From Kiloniellales bacterium (GTDB lineage Bacteria; Pseudomonadota; Alphaproteobacteria; Kiloniellales; JAKSDN01): 64,000 bases of DNA. A program made the translations under genes and the position numbers. This document shows, one piece after another, positions 27,701 through 36,431 of this stretch. How positions within the stretch are numbered: position 1 is the stretch's first letter; every line of letters starts with the position of its first letter. The notes beneath the pieces were generated by a model that searched no databases, was not told the DNA's origin, and saw only the letters and a list, made by a program, of their open reading frames with translations. The stretch lies in contig JASJEC010000016.1 of NCBI GenBank assembly GCA_030064845.1, positions 16,248-80,247 of the forward strand, in the 5' to 3' direction.

Positions 27701-28091
27701 CGGCATCCGTTTCGAACGCATGAAGGGTGATTTCGTGCTTGTTGACGGCACGGCGAAGACCGAGCTTCTGCGCGTCTACGGTCCCGGCCTCGGAATCACG
27801 GCGCGCGGCGACATCGATTTGGACGACGCAGCGGTCGACCTCGAGGGGACGATCGTGCCGGCTTACAGCGTCAACCAGCTGCTCGAGAAGATCCCTCTGG
27901 TCGGCGTCCTCCTGACCGGCGGGGAGGGCGAGGGGCTCTTCGCAGTGCTCTATAGCGCCGAAGGGCCGATGAACGATCCCGAGGTCAGCGTCAACCCGCT
28001 GTCGCTGCTGACGCCGGGATTTCTCCGCGGCATCTTCGGCCGCTCCGGCGGCGACCCGCCCACCGTGTTTCCGCCCGGACCCCAACGATAA
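24717..28091 (+). CDS. AsmA/YhdP-like large envelope protein
   Basis: 1124 residues with one N-terminal membrane anchor (about 8-30) and a very long periplasmic beta-rich body, ending in an AsmA-like C-terminal domain (GSLEASLAANG, LKRARGDI-type segments and GLFAVLYSAEGPMNDP near the end). Such proteins form bridge-like grooves that carry phospholipids between membranes or influence outer-membrane assembly; YhdP and TamB are relatives. The DUF3971-type central part fits YhdP best. A charged insert near 855-905 (VALEEAEAEIEEMGLNEEE) could be a coiled coil. It converges on tyrS. Confidence 0.85.
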   Translation: MIKRSLRICLQTLAGLAVLGAVLVGAGSWRLAQGPVKLDFLTPYLESAVRLGTEEKSRLKIGETVLIWADWSRAMDVRLRDVKLVDEAGLPLISLPELSVNISLAALMVGQIAPSRIEAFGASVTLVRQEDGGFDFESYGLPEEETADEAAQLDISQFVPEFIAQMNADPQRTDPLSFLRAVRIVDGSLFIIDRSINSVWHAPSAHISVQRLSSGLAARVTLSFSDVQETGELDLSLFYQAENESIDLEARLVDLRAPSLGFFSADMAPVAGFDLPLSGSLEASLAANGRLRSMSYKITAAPGSLTLPQWLPEPVAVHALSLQGAWEPEAGALEMEEVAATVSPHGFEGDIDAAASLSFSASARFLDEGLRLEFGGEVRRVSAGDIGLFWPLPVAKNARDWTVENISEGEVETADITAGLWIPTDDLEATTVEHLSGTLRYRDLTVYYQKPLPPVVDISGTATFDVEQMVFIPETGRLDGIEVESGKVAVLGLDKEDQELELRIKIGGPLRDALTLLNDDSLGLMSELGVDPARTAGDAKAEVHFSFPLIQDLTFEEIRVGAEAEIKRLRLDSIALDQDVTEGDVRLTVDNESMTVSGPIVFGGVPILMDWTENFGREAPFQSVFKVEFDSIDEKDLDAFGLDLLRYLEGELAGSVEIKLDAQRNGRIDMQADLLTARLIIDDLKWLKPRNVPGRLEGSLGVSGERFVDFELRRLEAGTLAARGRGEFDETGTSLRRVMLEDVRLGRNRLSSIDLEWQPGGMRVVLGEGELDAEPFMTTVTKRPAANGAADQASDEMLELPNLFASAPHLSSVRFGEGRRVEDVSFLMDRRDGGWQRLVISGRVPEDAWTVGMDVDPDRDMSMQRAGNTKLDQDDLANRQENAVALEEAEAEIEEMGLNEEERSFTFDYGPADNGRFDLTVHADDVGGLLYSFNLNDTVEGGRLSISAASDGPIPQNDLAGKIRVRNFKLVETPLLANLLSVASFTGLLDTLTGNGIRFERMKGDFVLVDGTAKTELLRVYGPGLGITARGDIDLDDAAVDLEGTIVPAYSVNQLLEKIPLVGVLLTGGEGEGLFAVLYSAEGPMNDPEVSVNPLSLLTPGFLRGIFGRSGGDPPTVFPPGPQR

Positions 28092-28131
28092 AGGGCATCG
28101 CTTCGGATCGAGAGGGGCCGCGGCGTTGGCG

Positions 28132-29385
28132 TCACGCGGGCCGGATCAGGACGTGGCGCTTCTTTCCGGCCGAGAGCTTGACCACTCCTTCCTCGGTCAG
28201 ATCGCCCAGCGCCACCGAGGCGGTCTCCTCCTTGATCACCTTGTCGTTGAGGCGCGCTCCGCCGCCCTTGATCAGCCGGCGCGCGGCGCCGTTGCTCTCG
28301 GCCAGCCCGGCCCTGCGGAAAAGCTCGAAAGCCGGAATCCCGTCGGTGAGCTCGCTGCGTTCCACCTCCAGGCTCGGCAAGTCCTGGGCGAACACACCCT
28401 GCTCGAAGGTCTTGCGGGCGGTTTCCGCGGCGGCCTGGGCCGCGGCCCTGCCGTGGCACAACTCCGTTGCGGCGTCGGCCAGCACCTTCTTGGCTTCGTT
28501 GATCTCCGAGCCCTCGAGCGCCTCGAGGCGCGCAATCTCGTCGAGAGGAAGCGTCGTGAAGAGCCTCAAGAAACGGCCGACGTCGGCGTCCTCCGTGTTG
28601 CGCCAGAACTGCCAGTAGTCGTAGGGCGCGAGGCGCGCTTCGTTGAGCCAGACCGCGCCGGCGGCGGTCTTGCCCATCTTCTCGCCCGAGGCCGTGGTGA
28701 TCAGCGGCGTCGTCAGGCCGAAAAGGCTGCGCTGGTCGATCCTCCGGCCCAGTTCGACGCCGTTGACGATGTTGCCCCACTGGTCGGAGCCGCCCATCTG
28801 CAGTACGCAGTCATGGCGCCGGGCCAGCTCGAGAAAGTCGTAGGCCTGGAGAATCATGTAGTTGAACTCCAGGAAGGTCATTGGTTGTTCGCGGTCGAGC
28901 CGCAGTTTGACGCTATCGAAGGTCAGCATGCGGTTGATCGTGAAGTGCCGGCCCACGTCGCGCAGGAAAGGGATGTAGGCCAGCGCGTCGAGCCAGTCCG
29001 CGTTGTTGGCCATGAGCGCGTCGCTCGGTCCTTCGCCGAAGGTCAGGAACTGGGCGAAGACGCCCTTGATCCCGGCCATGTTCCTGGCGATGTCGGAGTT
29101 GCTCAGCAGCTTGCGGCCCTCGTCCTTGCCCGAGGGGTCGCCGACCTTGGTCGTGCCGCCGCCCATCAGCACGATTGGCTTGTGGCCGCTGCGCTGCAGC
29201 CAGTAGAGCATCATGATCTGCACGAGGCTGCCGACATGGAGCGAGTCGGCCGTGCAGTCGAACCCGATGTAGGCGGTCAGCCCGCCTTCCAGCGCCTGCT
29301 TATCGAGCGCCTCCACGTCCGTGCACTGATGGATGAAGCCGCGTTCTTGCAGCGTTCGAAGGAATTCGGAACGTGGTGTGCTCAT
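28132..29385 (-). CDS. tyrS: Tyrosyl-tRNA synthetase
   Basis: 417 residues, class I synthetase charging tRNA-Tyr. The HIGH-type motif is LHVGSL near residue 50 and the KMSKS loop is KMGKT near 235. The tyrosine/tRNA pocket shows QAYDFLEL and GGSDQWGNI, and a C-terminal S4 domain (about 350-417) ends with the family's RLNDKVI. Full length. Confidence 0.97.
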   Translation of the reverse strand: MSTPRSEFLRTLQERGFIHQCTDVEALDKQALEGGLTAYIGFDCTADSLHVGSLVQIMMLYWLQRSGHKPIVLMGGGTTKVGDPSGKDEGRKLLSNSDIARNMAGIKGVFAQFLTFGEGPSDALMANNADWLDALAYIPFLRDVGRHFTINRMLTFDSVKLRLDREQPMTFLEFNYMILQAYDFLELARRHDCVLQMGGSDQWGNIVNGVELGRRIDQRSLFGLTTPLITTASGEKMGKTAAGAVWLNEARLAPYDYWQFWRNTEDADVGRFLRLFTTLPLDEIARLEALEGSEINEAKKVLADAATELCHGRAAAQAAAETARKTFEQGVFAQDLPSLEVERSELTDGIPAFELFRRAGLAESNGAARRLIKGGGARLNDKVIKEETASVALGDLTEEGVVKLSAGKKRHVLIRPA

Positions 29386-29464
29386 GGTCTTTCACAGGAT
29401 GGCGGGCGCTGGCCTGAAACGCGGGCTGCTCTAACACAAAGCCCCGGTGGGCACAAACCGCGTC

Positions 29465-29529
29465 TAGAGCAGATCCGGGTTTGACTGCATCGCCGGAGGC
29501 GATCCATCAAACCCGGTGAATCTGCTCTA
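29465..29529. repeat. TAGAGC-type palindromic element, copy 1
   Basis: Left arm TAGAGCAGATCCGGGTTTGA (29465-29484) pairs with a right arm ending at 29529 that carries a 3-base TCA insertion; an inner hairpin ATCGCC GGA GGCGAT fills the middle. It shares its ends with the copies at 29541 and 43305 but has a different core. Non-coding, between tyrS and the racemase gene. Confidence 0.85.
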
Positions 29530-29540
29530 AACCTTAGATG

Positions 29541-29605
29541 TAGAGCGGATTCACATGATTAGTTGGAGACCACGAAGTGGTTCCATCTAAACATGATCCG
29601 CTCTA
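29541..29605. repeat. TAGAGC-type palindromic element, copy 2
   Basis: Arms TAGAGCGGATTCACATGATT (from 29541) and ATGATCCGCTCTA (to 29605), again differing by a TCA insertion on one side, with inner hairpin ACCAC GAA GTGGT. Its right terminus overlaps the TAG stop codon of the racemase-family gene (29603-29605 on the minus strand). Confidence 0.85.
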
Positions 29606-30370
29606 GCTCCGAGGGTCGCCCAGGGCGCCGGCGAACGCGCGGGGCAGCAGGCCCGCCTGGAACCACTGGACGAAGCTGTAGATCGAATAGACCGGAAGGT
29701 TGAATTTTATCCGGATATCAGCCGCATAAGGCACCATGTTCGTGCACTCTAGTAGGATGGCGCCGGTCGCGGGCTGGCGCGCCACGAGGTCGGCCGCCGC
29801 ATCGAGCAGGTCCAGGCGCGAGGCCTCTACGTCCAGCGTCTCCTCGTCGTCCAGGATGGTCCGGCTGAAGGCTCGGCCGCCTTCGGTGCCGACGATCTCG
29901 ACGGCAGGATCGACGCCGGCCGCGCGCAGGTGGTCCGCTGTCAGGCTTTCCCGGCTGATCGTGATGATCCCGACTTGCCGCTCCGGCGGCAGCAGGCTCT
30001 GGATCAGAGGCGCCTGCATCAGTGAAGAGGTCGCGACCGGCACGCCGAGCGCGCTCGCCAGCTCCGCCTGGAACAGCGAAAGGAAGCCGCAGTTGGTGGT
30101 AACGCCGTCGGCGCCCTGGGCGACCAGCGCGCGCCCCGCCTCGACGAAGGCGTCGAGCAGGCCCTCGGCGCGCCGGCGCACGACCTTGTCGGGCGAGGCG
30201 CCCGGCACCACGCGGTAGTGCACCGGGAAGGGCCAGGTCATCGCGTTGCCGATGTCACCCGGAATTCGCGGGAAGCGGGTTTCCAGCATGAGGATGCCGA
30301 CCGCCGCGCCGTAGACGGTTTTGCCGCCGTGGGCCAGGGCCGGTCGGGTTCGTTCGAGGGGCTTGGTCAT
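29603..30370 (-). CDS. Aspartate/glutamate/hydantoin racemase-superfamily protein
   Basis: 255 residues. The two catalytic-type cysteines of the family are present in VTTNCGFLS and LLECTNMVPY. Members racemise Asp, Glu or hydantoins or isomerise maleate; the sequence alone does not decide. It is divergent from the TPP enzyme and D-amino-acid-dehydrogenase genes, which would use an amino acid or its keto acid, so an amino-acid racemase role is inferred. Its stop codon is formed by the end of a palindromic repeat. Confidence 0.83.
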   Translation of the reverse strand: MTKPLERTRPALAHGGKTVYGAAVGILMLETRFPRIPGDIGNAMTWPFPVHYRVVPGASPDKVVRRRAEGLLDAFVEAGRALVAQGADGVTTNCGFLSLFQAELASALGVPVATSSLMQAPLIQSLLPPERQVGIITISRESLTADHLRAAGVDPAVEIVGTEGGRAFSRTILDDEETLDVEASRLDLLDAAADLVARQPATGAILLECTNMVPYAADIRIKFNLPVYSIYSFVQWFQAGLLPRAFAGALGDPRS

Positions 30371-30537
30371 GGGTCGATCCTCCCGGGCCGAGAGCCACCG
30401 CCGGGCGGGGCCGCGGTCCAGGGTCCTTGTGTCTTGCAGGGCGCCGGCCCTAATCTATCGCAGGTAGCCTGGGACTGGGGGAGATTTGGCGTGGCGGGTC
30501 GATCCGGACGGCCGGCGCGCGGCGGGGGCCGGCGCGG

Positions 30538-32217
30538 ATGAATCAGTTCTCCGGCGCCGAAGCCCTGGTCCGTATGCTGCAGCTCTACGGCGTGAAGCAC
30601 GTTTTCGGCCTCTGCGGCGACACCTCGCTGCCCTTCTATGACGCGCTGCAGCGGCTCGACCACGGCATGACCCATGTCCTGACCAGAGACGAGCGCTCGG
30701 CCGCCTACATGGCGGACGGCTACGCGCGTGTTACCGGGCGGGTCGGCGTCTGCGAAGGTCCCAGCGGCGGCGGCGCGACCTATATCCTGCCGGGTCTGGT
30801 CGAGGCCAACGAGTCCTCCATCGCGGTCCTGGGCATTACCACCGACATCTCAGTCGGCGCGCGCGGCCGCTTCGCGCTGACCGAACTGGACCAGGGCGGT
30901 CTGTTCCGCCCGCTGACCAAATGGAACACGGTGGTCGACCAGTCGCAGCGGCTTCCGGCGGCGGTGCGGGCGGCCTTCCGCGCCATGACCACGGGCCGAC
31001 CCGGTGCCGCCCACCTCGGGCTGCCGTTCGACGTGCAGAAGGCGCCCGTGCCGGAGTCCGAGATCTGGGCGCAGGACGAGCTGGGCCGCTTCCCGGCCCT
31101 ACCGAGCGGCCCCGATCCTGCAGCGGTCGAGGCCGCCCTGGACGGGCTCGCCACCGCGAAGCGGCCGGTCCTGGTCTGCGGCGGCGGTGTCGTGATCGCC
31201 GGCGGCGAGTCCGCCCTTCAGAGCTTCGCCGAACGGCTCGACATTCCGGTCACGACCACGATCAGCGGCCAGGGCAGCCTGCCGGAGACCCACGCCTGCG
31301 CGGTCGGGGTGGTCGGCTCCAACGGTGGCGTGCCGGCGACCCGGGCGGTGCTGGAAGAGGCCGATCTGGTGTTCTTCATCGGCTGCCGCGCCGGCTCGGT
31401 GACGACGGAGCGCTGGCGTCACCCCGGCGCCGGCACCCGGATCATGCACCTCGACTCCGACCCGGCGGTGATCGGCGCCAACTACCCGACCGAGGTCGCC
31501 CTGGTGGGCGACGCCCGCCTCGGTCTCCTGGCGCTGAACCGCGCGCTGGACGACCGTCCTGCCGGCTTCGGCGGCGCCGAGCGGGCGGGGCGGGCCAGGC
31601 GCGAGAAGGCGGACTACTTCAGCGCGCTGTCGCACAGCCGCGAGACGCCGATTCTTCCCGAGCGGGTGGTTGCCGCCCTGCAGAGCGTGTTGCCCGACGA
31701 CGCGGTTCTGGTAGCGGATCCCGGGACGCCCTGTCCCTACTTCTCGGCCTTCTACGAACAGCGCCTGGCCGGCCGCCACTTCATCTCCAACCGGGCGCAC
31801 GGCGCGCTCGGCTACGCCATGGCGGCGGCCGTGGGGTGCGCCTTCGGCCGGCCCGATAGCCTCTGCGTCGCCGTCATGGGCGACGGCTCCTTCGGCTTTA
31901 CGTCCGGCGAGCTGGAGACCATCGGGCGGCTCCGGGTGCCGGTGGTCATGGTCGTCATCTCCAACTCGGTCTTCGGCTGGATCAAGGCGGGCCAGAAGGC
32001 CGGCTTCGGCGCGCGCTACTTCTCGGTCGATTTCTCCGAGACCCGCCATGCGGCCGTGGCCGAGGCCTTCGGTCTGGAGTCCTGGCGGGTCGAAGACCCG
32101 GAGGACTTGGCCGGCGTCCTGGGCCGGGCCGTGGCGCACGGCGGACCCTGCCTGGTCGACGTGGTGTGCCAGCCGCTCCACGAGGCGCGCGCCCCGGTCA
32201 GCGAGTGGGTCGCCTAG
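30538..32217 (+). CDS. Thiamine-diphosphate enzyme of the acetolactate-synthase/decarboxylase family
   Basis: 559 residues with the three domains of the family: N-terminal Pyr domain containing the activating glutamate (TRDERSAAYMADGYAR), a central domain (about 195-325), and a C-terminal PP domain with the diphosphate/Mg motif MGDGSFGFTSGELETIGR ending at ISNSVFGWIK. Relatives act as acetolactate synthases, 2-oxo-acid decarboxylases or carboligases. Given the neighbouring D-amino-acid dehydrogenase, decarboxylation or ligation of the 2-oxo acid produced from an imported amino acid is a reasonable guess. One base separates it from the next gene. Confidence 0.87.
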   Translation: MNQFSGAEALVRMLQLYGVKHVFGLCGDTSLPFYDALQRLDHGMTHVLTRDERSAAYMADGYARVTGRVGVCEGPSGGGATYILPGLVEANESSIAVLGITTDISVGARGRFALTELDQGGLFRPLTKWNTVVDQSQRLPAAVRAAFRAMTTGRPGAAHLGLPFDVQKAPVPESEIWAQDELGRFPALPSGPDPAAVEAALDGLATAKRPVLVCGGGVVIAGGESALQSFAERLDIPVTTTISGQGSLPETHACAVGVVGSNGGVPATRAVLEEADLVFFIGCRAGSVTTERWRHPGAGTRIMHLDSDPAVIGANYPTEVALVGDARLGLLALNRALDDRPAGFGGAERAGRARREKADYFSALSHSRETPILPERVVAALQSVLPDDAVLVADPGTPCPYFSAFYEQRLAGRHFISNRAHGALGYAMAAAVGCAFGRPDSLCVAVMGDGSFGFTSGELETIGRLRVPVVMVVISNSVFGWIKAGQKAGFGARYFSVDFSETRHAAVAEAFGLESWRVEDPEDLAGVLGRAVAHGGPCLVDVVCQPLHEARAPVSEWVA

Positions 32218-32218
32218 C

Positions 32219-33472
32219 ATGGAGAACGGCCAGCAGCGCAAGGTCGTGGTGATCGGTGCCGGCATCGTCGGCATCTCCGCGGCCCTGCATCTGCAGCGCG
32301 ACGGCCACGACGTCACGGTTCTCGACCGGCAGGCGCCGGGCGAAGCGACCTCCTACGGCAACGCCGGCATCGTCGCCTGTTCCAGCGTGGTGCCGGTGAC
32401 CGTGCCCGGCCTGCTCGCCAAGGTGCCCGGCCTGCTGCTCGATCCCGACAGCCCGCTCTACCTGCGCTGGGGCTACCTGCCGAAGCTGGTGCCGTGGCTG
32501 GTGCCTTATCTGCGCTGCGCCACCGCCAGCAAGGCCGCGGAGATCGCGGCGCGGCTCGCACCCATGGTCGCTGACTCGGTCGAGCAGCACCGCCAGCTCG
32601 CAGAGGGCACGGCGGCGGCCAAATGGCTGATCGACAGCGAGATCCTCTATGCCTACGCTAACCGCCAGGCCTACGAGGCCGACGCCTACACCTGGAACCT
32701 GCGGCGGGAGAACGGCTTCTCCTGGGACGTGCTCGACCGCCGACGGCTGCTCGACCTGGAGCCCACGCTGGGGCCCAAGGTGCAGTGCGGGGTATTGCTG
32801 CGCGACCACGGGGCGGTGCGCTACCCCTCCCACTACGTCAAGGATCTTGCCGCCCACTTCGTGTCCCAGGGCGGCGCCCTGGTGATGGGCGAGGCGAGGG
32901 ACGTGGTCATGGCCGAGGGGCGGGTGACCGCGGTAGTGACCGACAGGGACCGGCTGGACTGCGATGCTGCGGTCATCGCCGGCGGCGCGTGGTCGGCGCA
33001 GCTGACCGAGCGGCTCGGTTTCAAGACGCCGCTCGAGAGCGAGCGCGGCTACCACATCGAGCTCCTCAAACCTTCTGTCATGCCGCGCTGCCCGATCGCC
33101 CTGGCGTCCGGCAAGTTCTTCGCCAGCCCCATGGCCGAAGGCCTGCGCGTCGCCGGCCTGGTCGAGTTCGGGGGGCTCGACGCCCCAGCCAGCGCGCGGC
33201 CTTTCGCCATGCTCAAGCGGCGGATCAAGGAGCTCTTCCCCAAGCTCGACTATGAGGAGGCGCGGGAATGGATGGGTCATCGCCCCGCGCCGATCGACAG
33301 CCTGCCGTTCCTCGGCGAGGCGCCGGAGCGGCGCGGTCTCTACTGCGCATTCGGCCATCACCACGTCGGCCTGACCAGCGGTCCCAAGACCGGCCGCCTG
33401 ATCGCCGACTTGATCGCGGGGCGCAAACCCAATCTCGACTTGACGCCCTATAGGGTCGATCGCTTTGCTTAA
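32219..33472 (+). CDS. FAD-dependent D-amino-acid dehydrogenase-like oxidoreductase (DadA family)
   Basis: 417 residues from the ATG one base after the previous stop; the frame extends further upstream inside the TPP gene without meaning. The FAD dinucleotide motif VVVIGAGIVGISAALHL opens the protein, and the DadA-type C-terminus contains RPAPIDSLPFLGEAP and GHHHVGLTSGPKTGRLIADLI. Such enzymes oxidatively deaminate D-amino acids and pass electrons to the membrane chain. The substrate is unknown. Confidence 0.89.
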   Translation: MENGQQRKVVVIGAGIVGISAALHLQRDGHDVTVLDRQAPGEATSYGNAGIVACSSVVPVTVPGLLAKVPGLLLDPDSPLYLRWGYLPKLVPWLVPYLRCATASKAAEIAARLAPMVADSVEQHRQLAEGTAAAKWLIDSEILYAYANRQAYEADAYTWNLRRENGFSWDVLDRRRLLDLEPTLGPKVQCGVLLRDHGAVRYPSHYVKDLAAHFVSQGGALVMGEARDVVMAEGRVTAVVTDRDRLDCDAAVIAGGAWSAQLTERLGFKTPLESERGYHIELLKPSVMPRCPIALASGKFFASPMAEGLRVAGLVEFGGLDAPASARPFAMLKRRIKELFPKLDYEEAREWMGHRPAPIDSLPFLGEAPERRGLYCAFGHHHVGLTSGPKTGRLIADLIAGRKPNLDLTPYRVDRFA

Positions 33473-33503
33473 GAAAACCAACTTGTTACGGAGGAGGACT
33501 GCA

Positions 33504-34505
33504 ATGACGTATTCGAAGCTCCCAAGGTCGTTGCCTCTGGCGGCGGCCGGCCTCGCACTCGGCCTCGGGATCGCGGTCTCGGGCGCCCGGGCCGCGGAAA
33601 AGTGGGACATGGCCATGGCCTATGCCGACAGCAACTTCCACACCCAGAACGGCAAGGCCTTCGCCGAGGCGGTCAAGGTCGCGACCGGCGGCGCACTGGA
33701 GATCGTGGTGCACGGCGGCGGCTCGCTGTTCAAGGGGAACGAGATCAAGCGCGCGGTGCAGACCGGCCAGGCGCCGATCGGCGAGCGCCTGCTGTCGGCG
33801 CACCAGAACGAAGACGCGATGTTCGGCGTCGACTCCGTGCCGTTCCTGGCAACCTCCTTCGATGATTCGGAGAAGCTCTGGCAGATCGTCAGGCCGGAGA
33901 TGGAGCAGATCCTCGAGAAGCAGAATCTCGTGCTGCTCTACTCGGTGCCCTGGCCGCCGCAGGGCATGTACTTCAAGCAGGAGATCGGCGGCGTGGCCGA
34001 CATGAAGGGCATCAAGTTCCGCGCCTACAACGCGGCGACCGCCCGGCTGGCCGAGCTGGCCGGCATGCAGCCGGTGCAGATAGAGGCGGCGGAGCTGAGC
34101 CAGGCGCTGGCGACAGGCGTCGCCGAGGCCTTCATCTCCTCCGGCTCGACCGGCTACGACCGCAAGGTCTGGGAACATCTCAGCCACTTCTACGAGGTCA
34201 ATGCCTGGCTGCCGCGTAACTACGTCATGGTCAACAAGGATGCCTGGGAGGACCTCGACGAGGGTACGCGCAACATCGTCAAGGGTGTGGCCATGCTCGC
34301 CGAGAGGGCCGGCACCACGCAGTCGAAGCAGCTGACCGACTGGTACATGACCCAGCTGGCAGCGAACGGCATGACCGTCCAGCCTGCGGGCGACGCCCTG
34401 CGCAAGGACCTCGAGGGCATTGGCGCGACCATGACCGAGGAGTGGCTCGGTCAGACCGGCGACACCGGCAAGAAGATCGTCGAGGCCTTCAAGGCCGCTC
34501 AGTAG
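33504..34505 (+). CDS. TRAP transporter substrate-binding protein (DctP type)
   Basis: 333 residues from the ATG at 33504, preceded by GGAGGAGG. A signal peptide spans about 1-30 (cut near SGARA-AEKWD). The mature protein shows DctP-family features: AEAVKVATGGALEIVVHG, GVADMKGIKFRAYN with the ligand-binding arginine, and VNKDAWEDL. It captures an organic acid or amino acid in the periplasm for the DctQM permease encoded next. Confidence 0.92.
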   Translation: MTYSKLPRSLPLAAAGLALGLGIAVSGARAAEKWDMAMAYADSNFHTQNGKAFAEAVKVATGGALEIVVHGGGSLFKGNEIKRAVQTGQAPIGERLLSAHQNEDAMFGVDSVPFLATSFDDSEKLWQIVRPEMEQILEKQNLVLLYSVPWPPQGMYFKQEIGGVADMKGIKFRAYNAATARLAELAGMQPVQIEAAELSQALATGVAEAFISSGSTGYDRKVWEHLSHFYEVNAWLPRNYVMVNKDAWEDLDEGTRNIVKGVAMLAERAGTTQSKQLTDWYMTQLAANGMTVQPAGDALRKDLEGIGATMTEEWLGQTGDTGKKIVEAFKAAQ

Positions 34506-34518
34506 ACACCCGATAAGA

Positions 34519-34544
34519 GGCGCCGGTCCTTCGGGTCCGGCGCC
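34519..34544 (+). terminator. TTCG-loop hairpin after the TRAP binding-protein gene
   Basis: Eleven-base arms GGCGCCGGTCC and GGTCCGGCGCC (one T-T mismatch) around a TTCG loop, followed by CCTTCTT. The T tract is short. It lies between the binding-protein and DctQ genes, so it probably acts as a partial terminator or mRNA stabiliser that favours excess binding protein over permease. Confidence 0.65.
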
Positions 34545-34577
34545 CCTTCTTGCCAGCGGGCGCGAGGGGGCAGTCGA

Positions 34578-35111
34578 ATGCTTTCGTTCGGACGGCGGCT
34601 CAGGCCGATCCTGGACTTCGTCTACAATCTCTGCGGCGGCATCGGGGCGATCTTCCTGCTCCTGATCCTCTGCATCATCGTGGTCCAAATGGTCGCGCGC
34701 TGGACCGGGTTCACCGTGCCCGGCTCGACCGACTACGCCGGTTACGCCATGGCCGGCGCCTCCTTCTTCGCCATGGCCTACGCGCTCAACCACGGCGCCC
34801 ACATCCGGGTCAGCCTGTTCCTGTCGCGTCTCGGCCACCGGCGCCGCTGGGCCGAGCTCTGGTGCTTCGGCATCGGTACGGTCCTGGCCGGCTACTTCGC
34901 CTACTACGCGATCAAGGGAACCTACTGGTCGTTCAAGCTGAACGACATCTCCCAGGGCCAGGACGCAACGCCGCTCTGGATACCCCAGCTCTCCATGGCG
35001 GTCGGCGTCTCCGTGCTGGCACTCGCCCTGGCCGACCACTTCTGCCGCATCCTGTTCGGCGGCACCGGGAGGCTGGGCGACCAGGCGGCGGCGGACCAGC
35101 ACAGCGAGTAG
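34578..35111 (+). CDS. TRAP transporter small permease (DctQ type)
   Basis: 177 residues with four membrane segments (about 18-42, 57-77, 96-118 and 136-158), the usual size and topology. YAGYAMAGASFFAMAYALNHGAHIRV is the family's conserved second-helix region. It works with the DctM subunit encoded 9 bases downstream to drive Na+-coupled uptake. Confidence 0.92.
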   Translation: MLSFGRRLRPILDFVYNLCGGIGAIFLLLILCIIVVQMVARWTGFTVPGSTDYAGYAMAGASFFAMAYALNHGAHIRVSLFLSRLGHRRRWAELWCFGIGTVLAGYFAYYAIKGTYWSFKLNDISQGQDATPLWIPQLSMAVGVSVLALALADHFCRILFGGTGRLGDQAAADQHSE

Positions 35112-35120
35112 GACGGACCC

Positions 35121-36431
35121 ATGGAACTCCTGCCACTCGCCGGCGTGCTGCTCCTCGCGCTCTTCGTGCTGCTCGGCTCCGGTGTCTGGGTCGGCCTGGC
35201 GCTGCTCGGCGTGGCCTATGTCGCCATGACGCTGTTCACCAGCCGCCCGGCGGGCGACGCCATGATCACGACGATCTGGACGTCGTCCTCGTCATGGTCG
35301 CTGACCGCGCTGCCGCTGTTCATCTGGATGGGCGAGATCCTCTTCCGCACCCGCCTGTCGGAGGACATGTTCCGCGGCCTCTCGCCCTGGATGGCCGGCC
35401 TGCCCGGGCGCCTGCTCCATACCAACATCGTGGGCTGCACGGTTTTCGCCGCCGTTTCAGGCTCTTCCGCTGCGACCCTTACGACGGTCGGCAAGATGTC
35501 GATTCCGGAACTGAGGAAGCGCGGCTATCCCGAACACATGATCATCGGCACCTTGACCGGCGCGGCGACGCTCGGCCTGATGATCCCGCCCTCGCTGACG
35601 CTGATCGTCTACGGCGTGACCATCAACGAGTCGATCTCCAAGCTGTTCATCGCCGGGATCCTGCCGGGCATCGTCCTGGCCAGCCTGTTCATGGGCTACG
35701 TCGCGGTCTGGTCTTTTGTGCGCAAGGACCAGGTGCCGCCGCCCGAGCCGCGCATGAGCCTGCTGGTCAAGATCCAGGAAGCGCGCTTCCTCGGGCCGGT
35801 CATCCTGCTCGTGCTTTTCGTCATCGGCTCCATGTACCTGGGTTGGGCGACCGCGACCGAGGCCGCGTCGTGCGGCGTGGTCGGCGCGCTCGCCCTGGCC
35901 GCCGCCCAGGGATCGCTCAGCCGCAAGACCTTCATGGAAAGCCTGCTGGGCGCGACCCGCACCTCCTGCATGATCGCGCTGATCCTGGCCGGCGCGGCCT
36001 TCCTGTCGCTGGCCATGGGCTTCACCGGCCTGCCGCGCGGCCTGGCCGGGTGGATCGAGGCGATGGAGCTCTCGCCCTACCTGCTGATCCTGGCGCTGAT
36101 GATCTTCTACATCATCATCGGCTGTTTCCTGGACGGCATCTCCTCGGTCGTGCTGACCATGGCCGTGGTCGAGCCGATGATCCGCCAGGCTGGGATCGAC
36201 GTGATCTGGTTCGGCATCTTCATCGTCGTGGTGGTGGAGATGGCGCAGATCACCCCGCCGATCGGCTTCAACCTCTTCGTCATGCAGGGCATGACGCACC
36301 ACGAGATCAACTACATCGCCCGGACCGCGATCCCCATGTTCCTTCTCATGGTGGTCATGGTCGGTATCCTGGTGGTCTTTCCGGAGATCGCCACCTTCCT
36401 GCCGAACAACATGCGGCCGGGGCCGGGCTAG
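35121..36431 (+). CDS. TRAP transporter large permease (DctM type)
   Basis: 436 residues with about 12 membrane segments. Conserved motifs include IWMGEILFRT, AAVSGSSAATLTTVGKM (transport core), GAATLGLMIPPSLTLIVYG and QITPPIGFNLFVMQG. Its stop codon lies in a CTAG shared with the stop of the convergent lipoprotein gene (36428-36431). Confidence 0.94.
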   Translation: MELLPLAGVLLLALFVLLGSGVWVGLALLGVAYVAMTLFTSRPAGDAMITTIWTSSSSWSLTALPLFIWMGEILFRTRLSEDMFRGLSPWMAGLPGRLLHTNIVGCTVFAAVSGSSAATLTTVGKMSIPELRKRGYPEHMIIGTLTGAATLGLMIPPSLTLIVYGVTINESISKLFIAGILPGIVLASLFMGYVAVWSFVRKDQVPPPEPRMSLLVKIQEARFLGPVILLVLFVIGSMYLGWATATEAASCGVVGALALAAAQGSLSRKTFMESLLGATRTSCMIALILAGAAFLSLAMGFTGLPRGLAGWIEAMELSPYLLILALMIFYIIIGCFLDGISSVVLTMAVVEPMIRQAGIDVIWFGIFIVVVVEMAQITPPIGFNLFVMQGMTHHEINYIARTAIPMFLLMVVMVGILVVFPEIATFLPNNMRPGPG

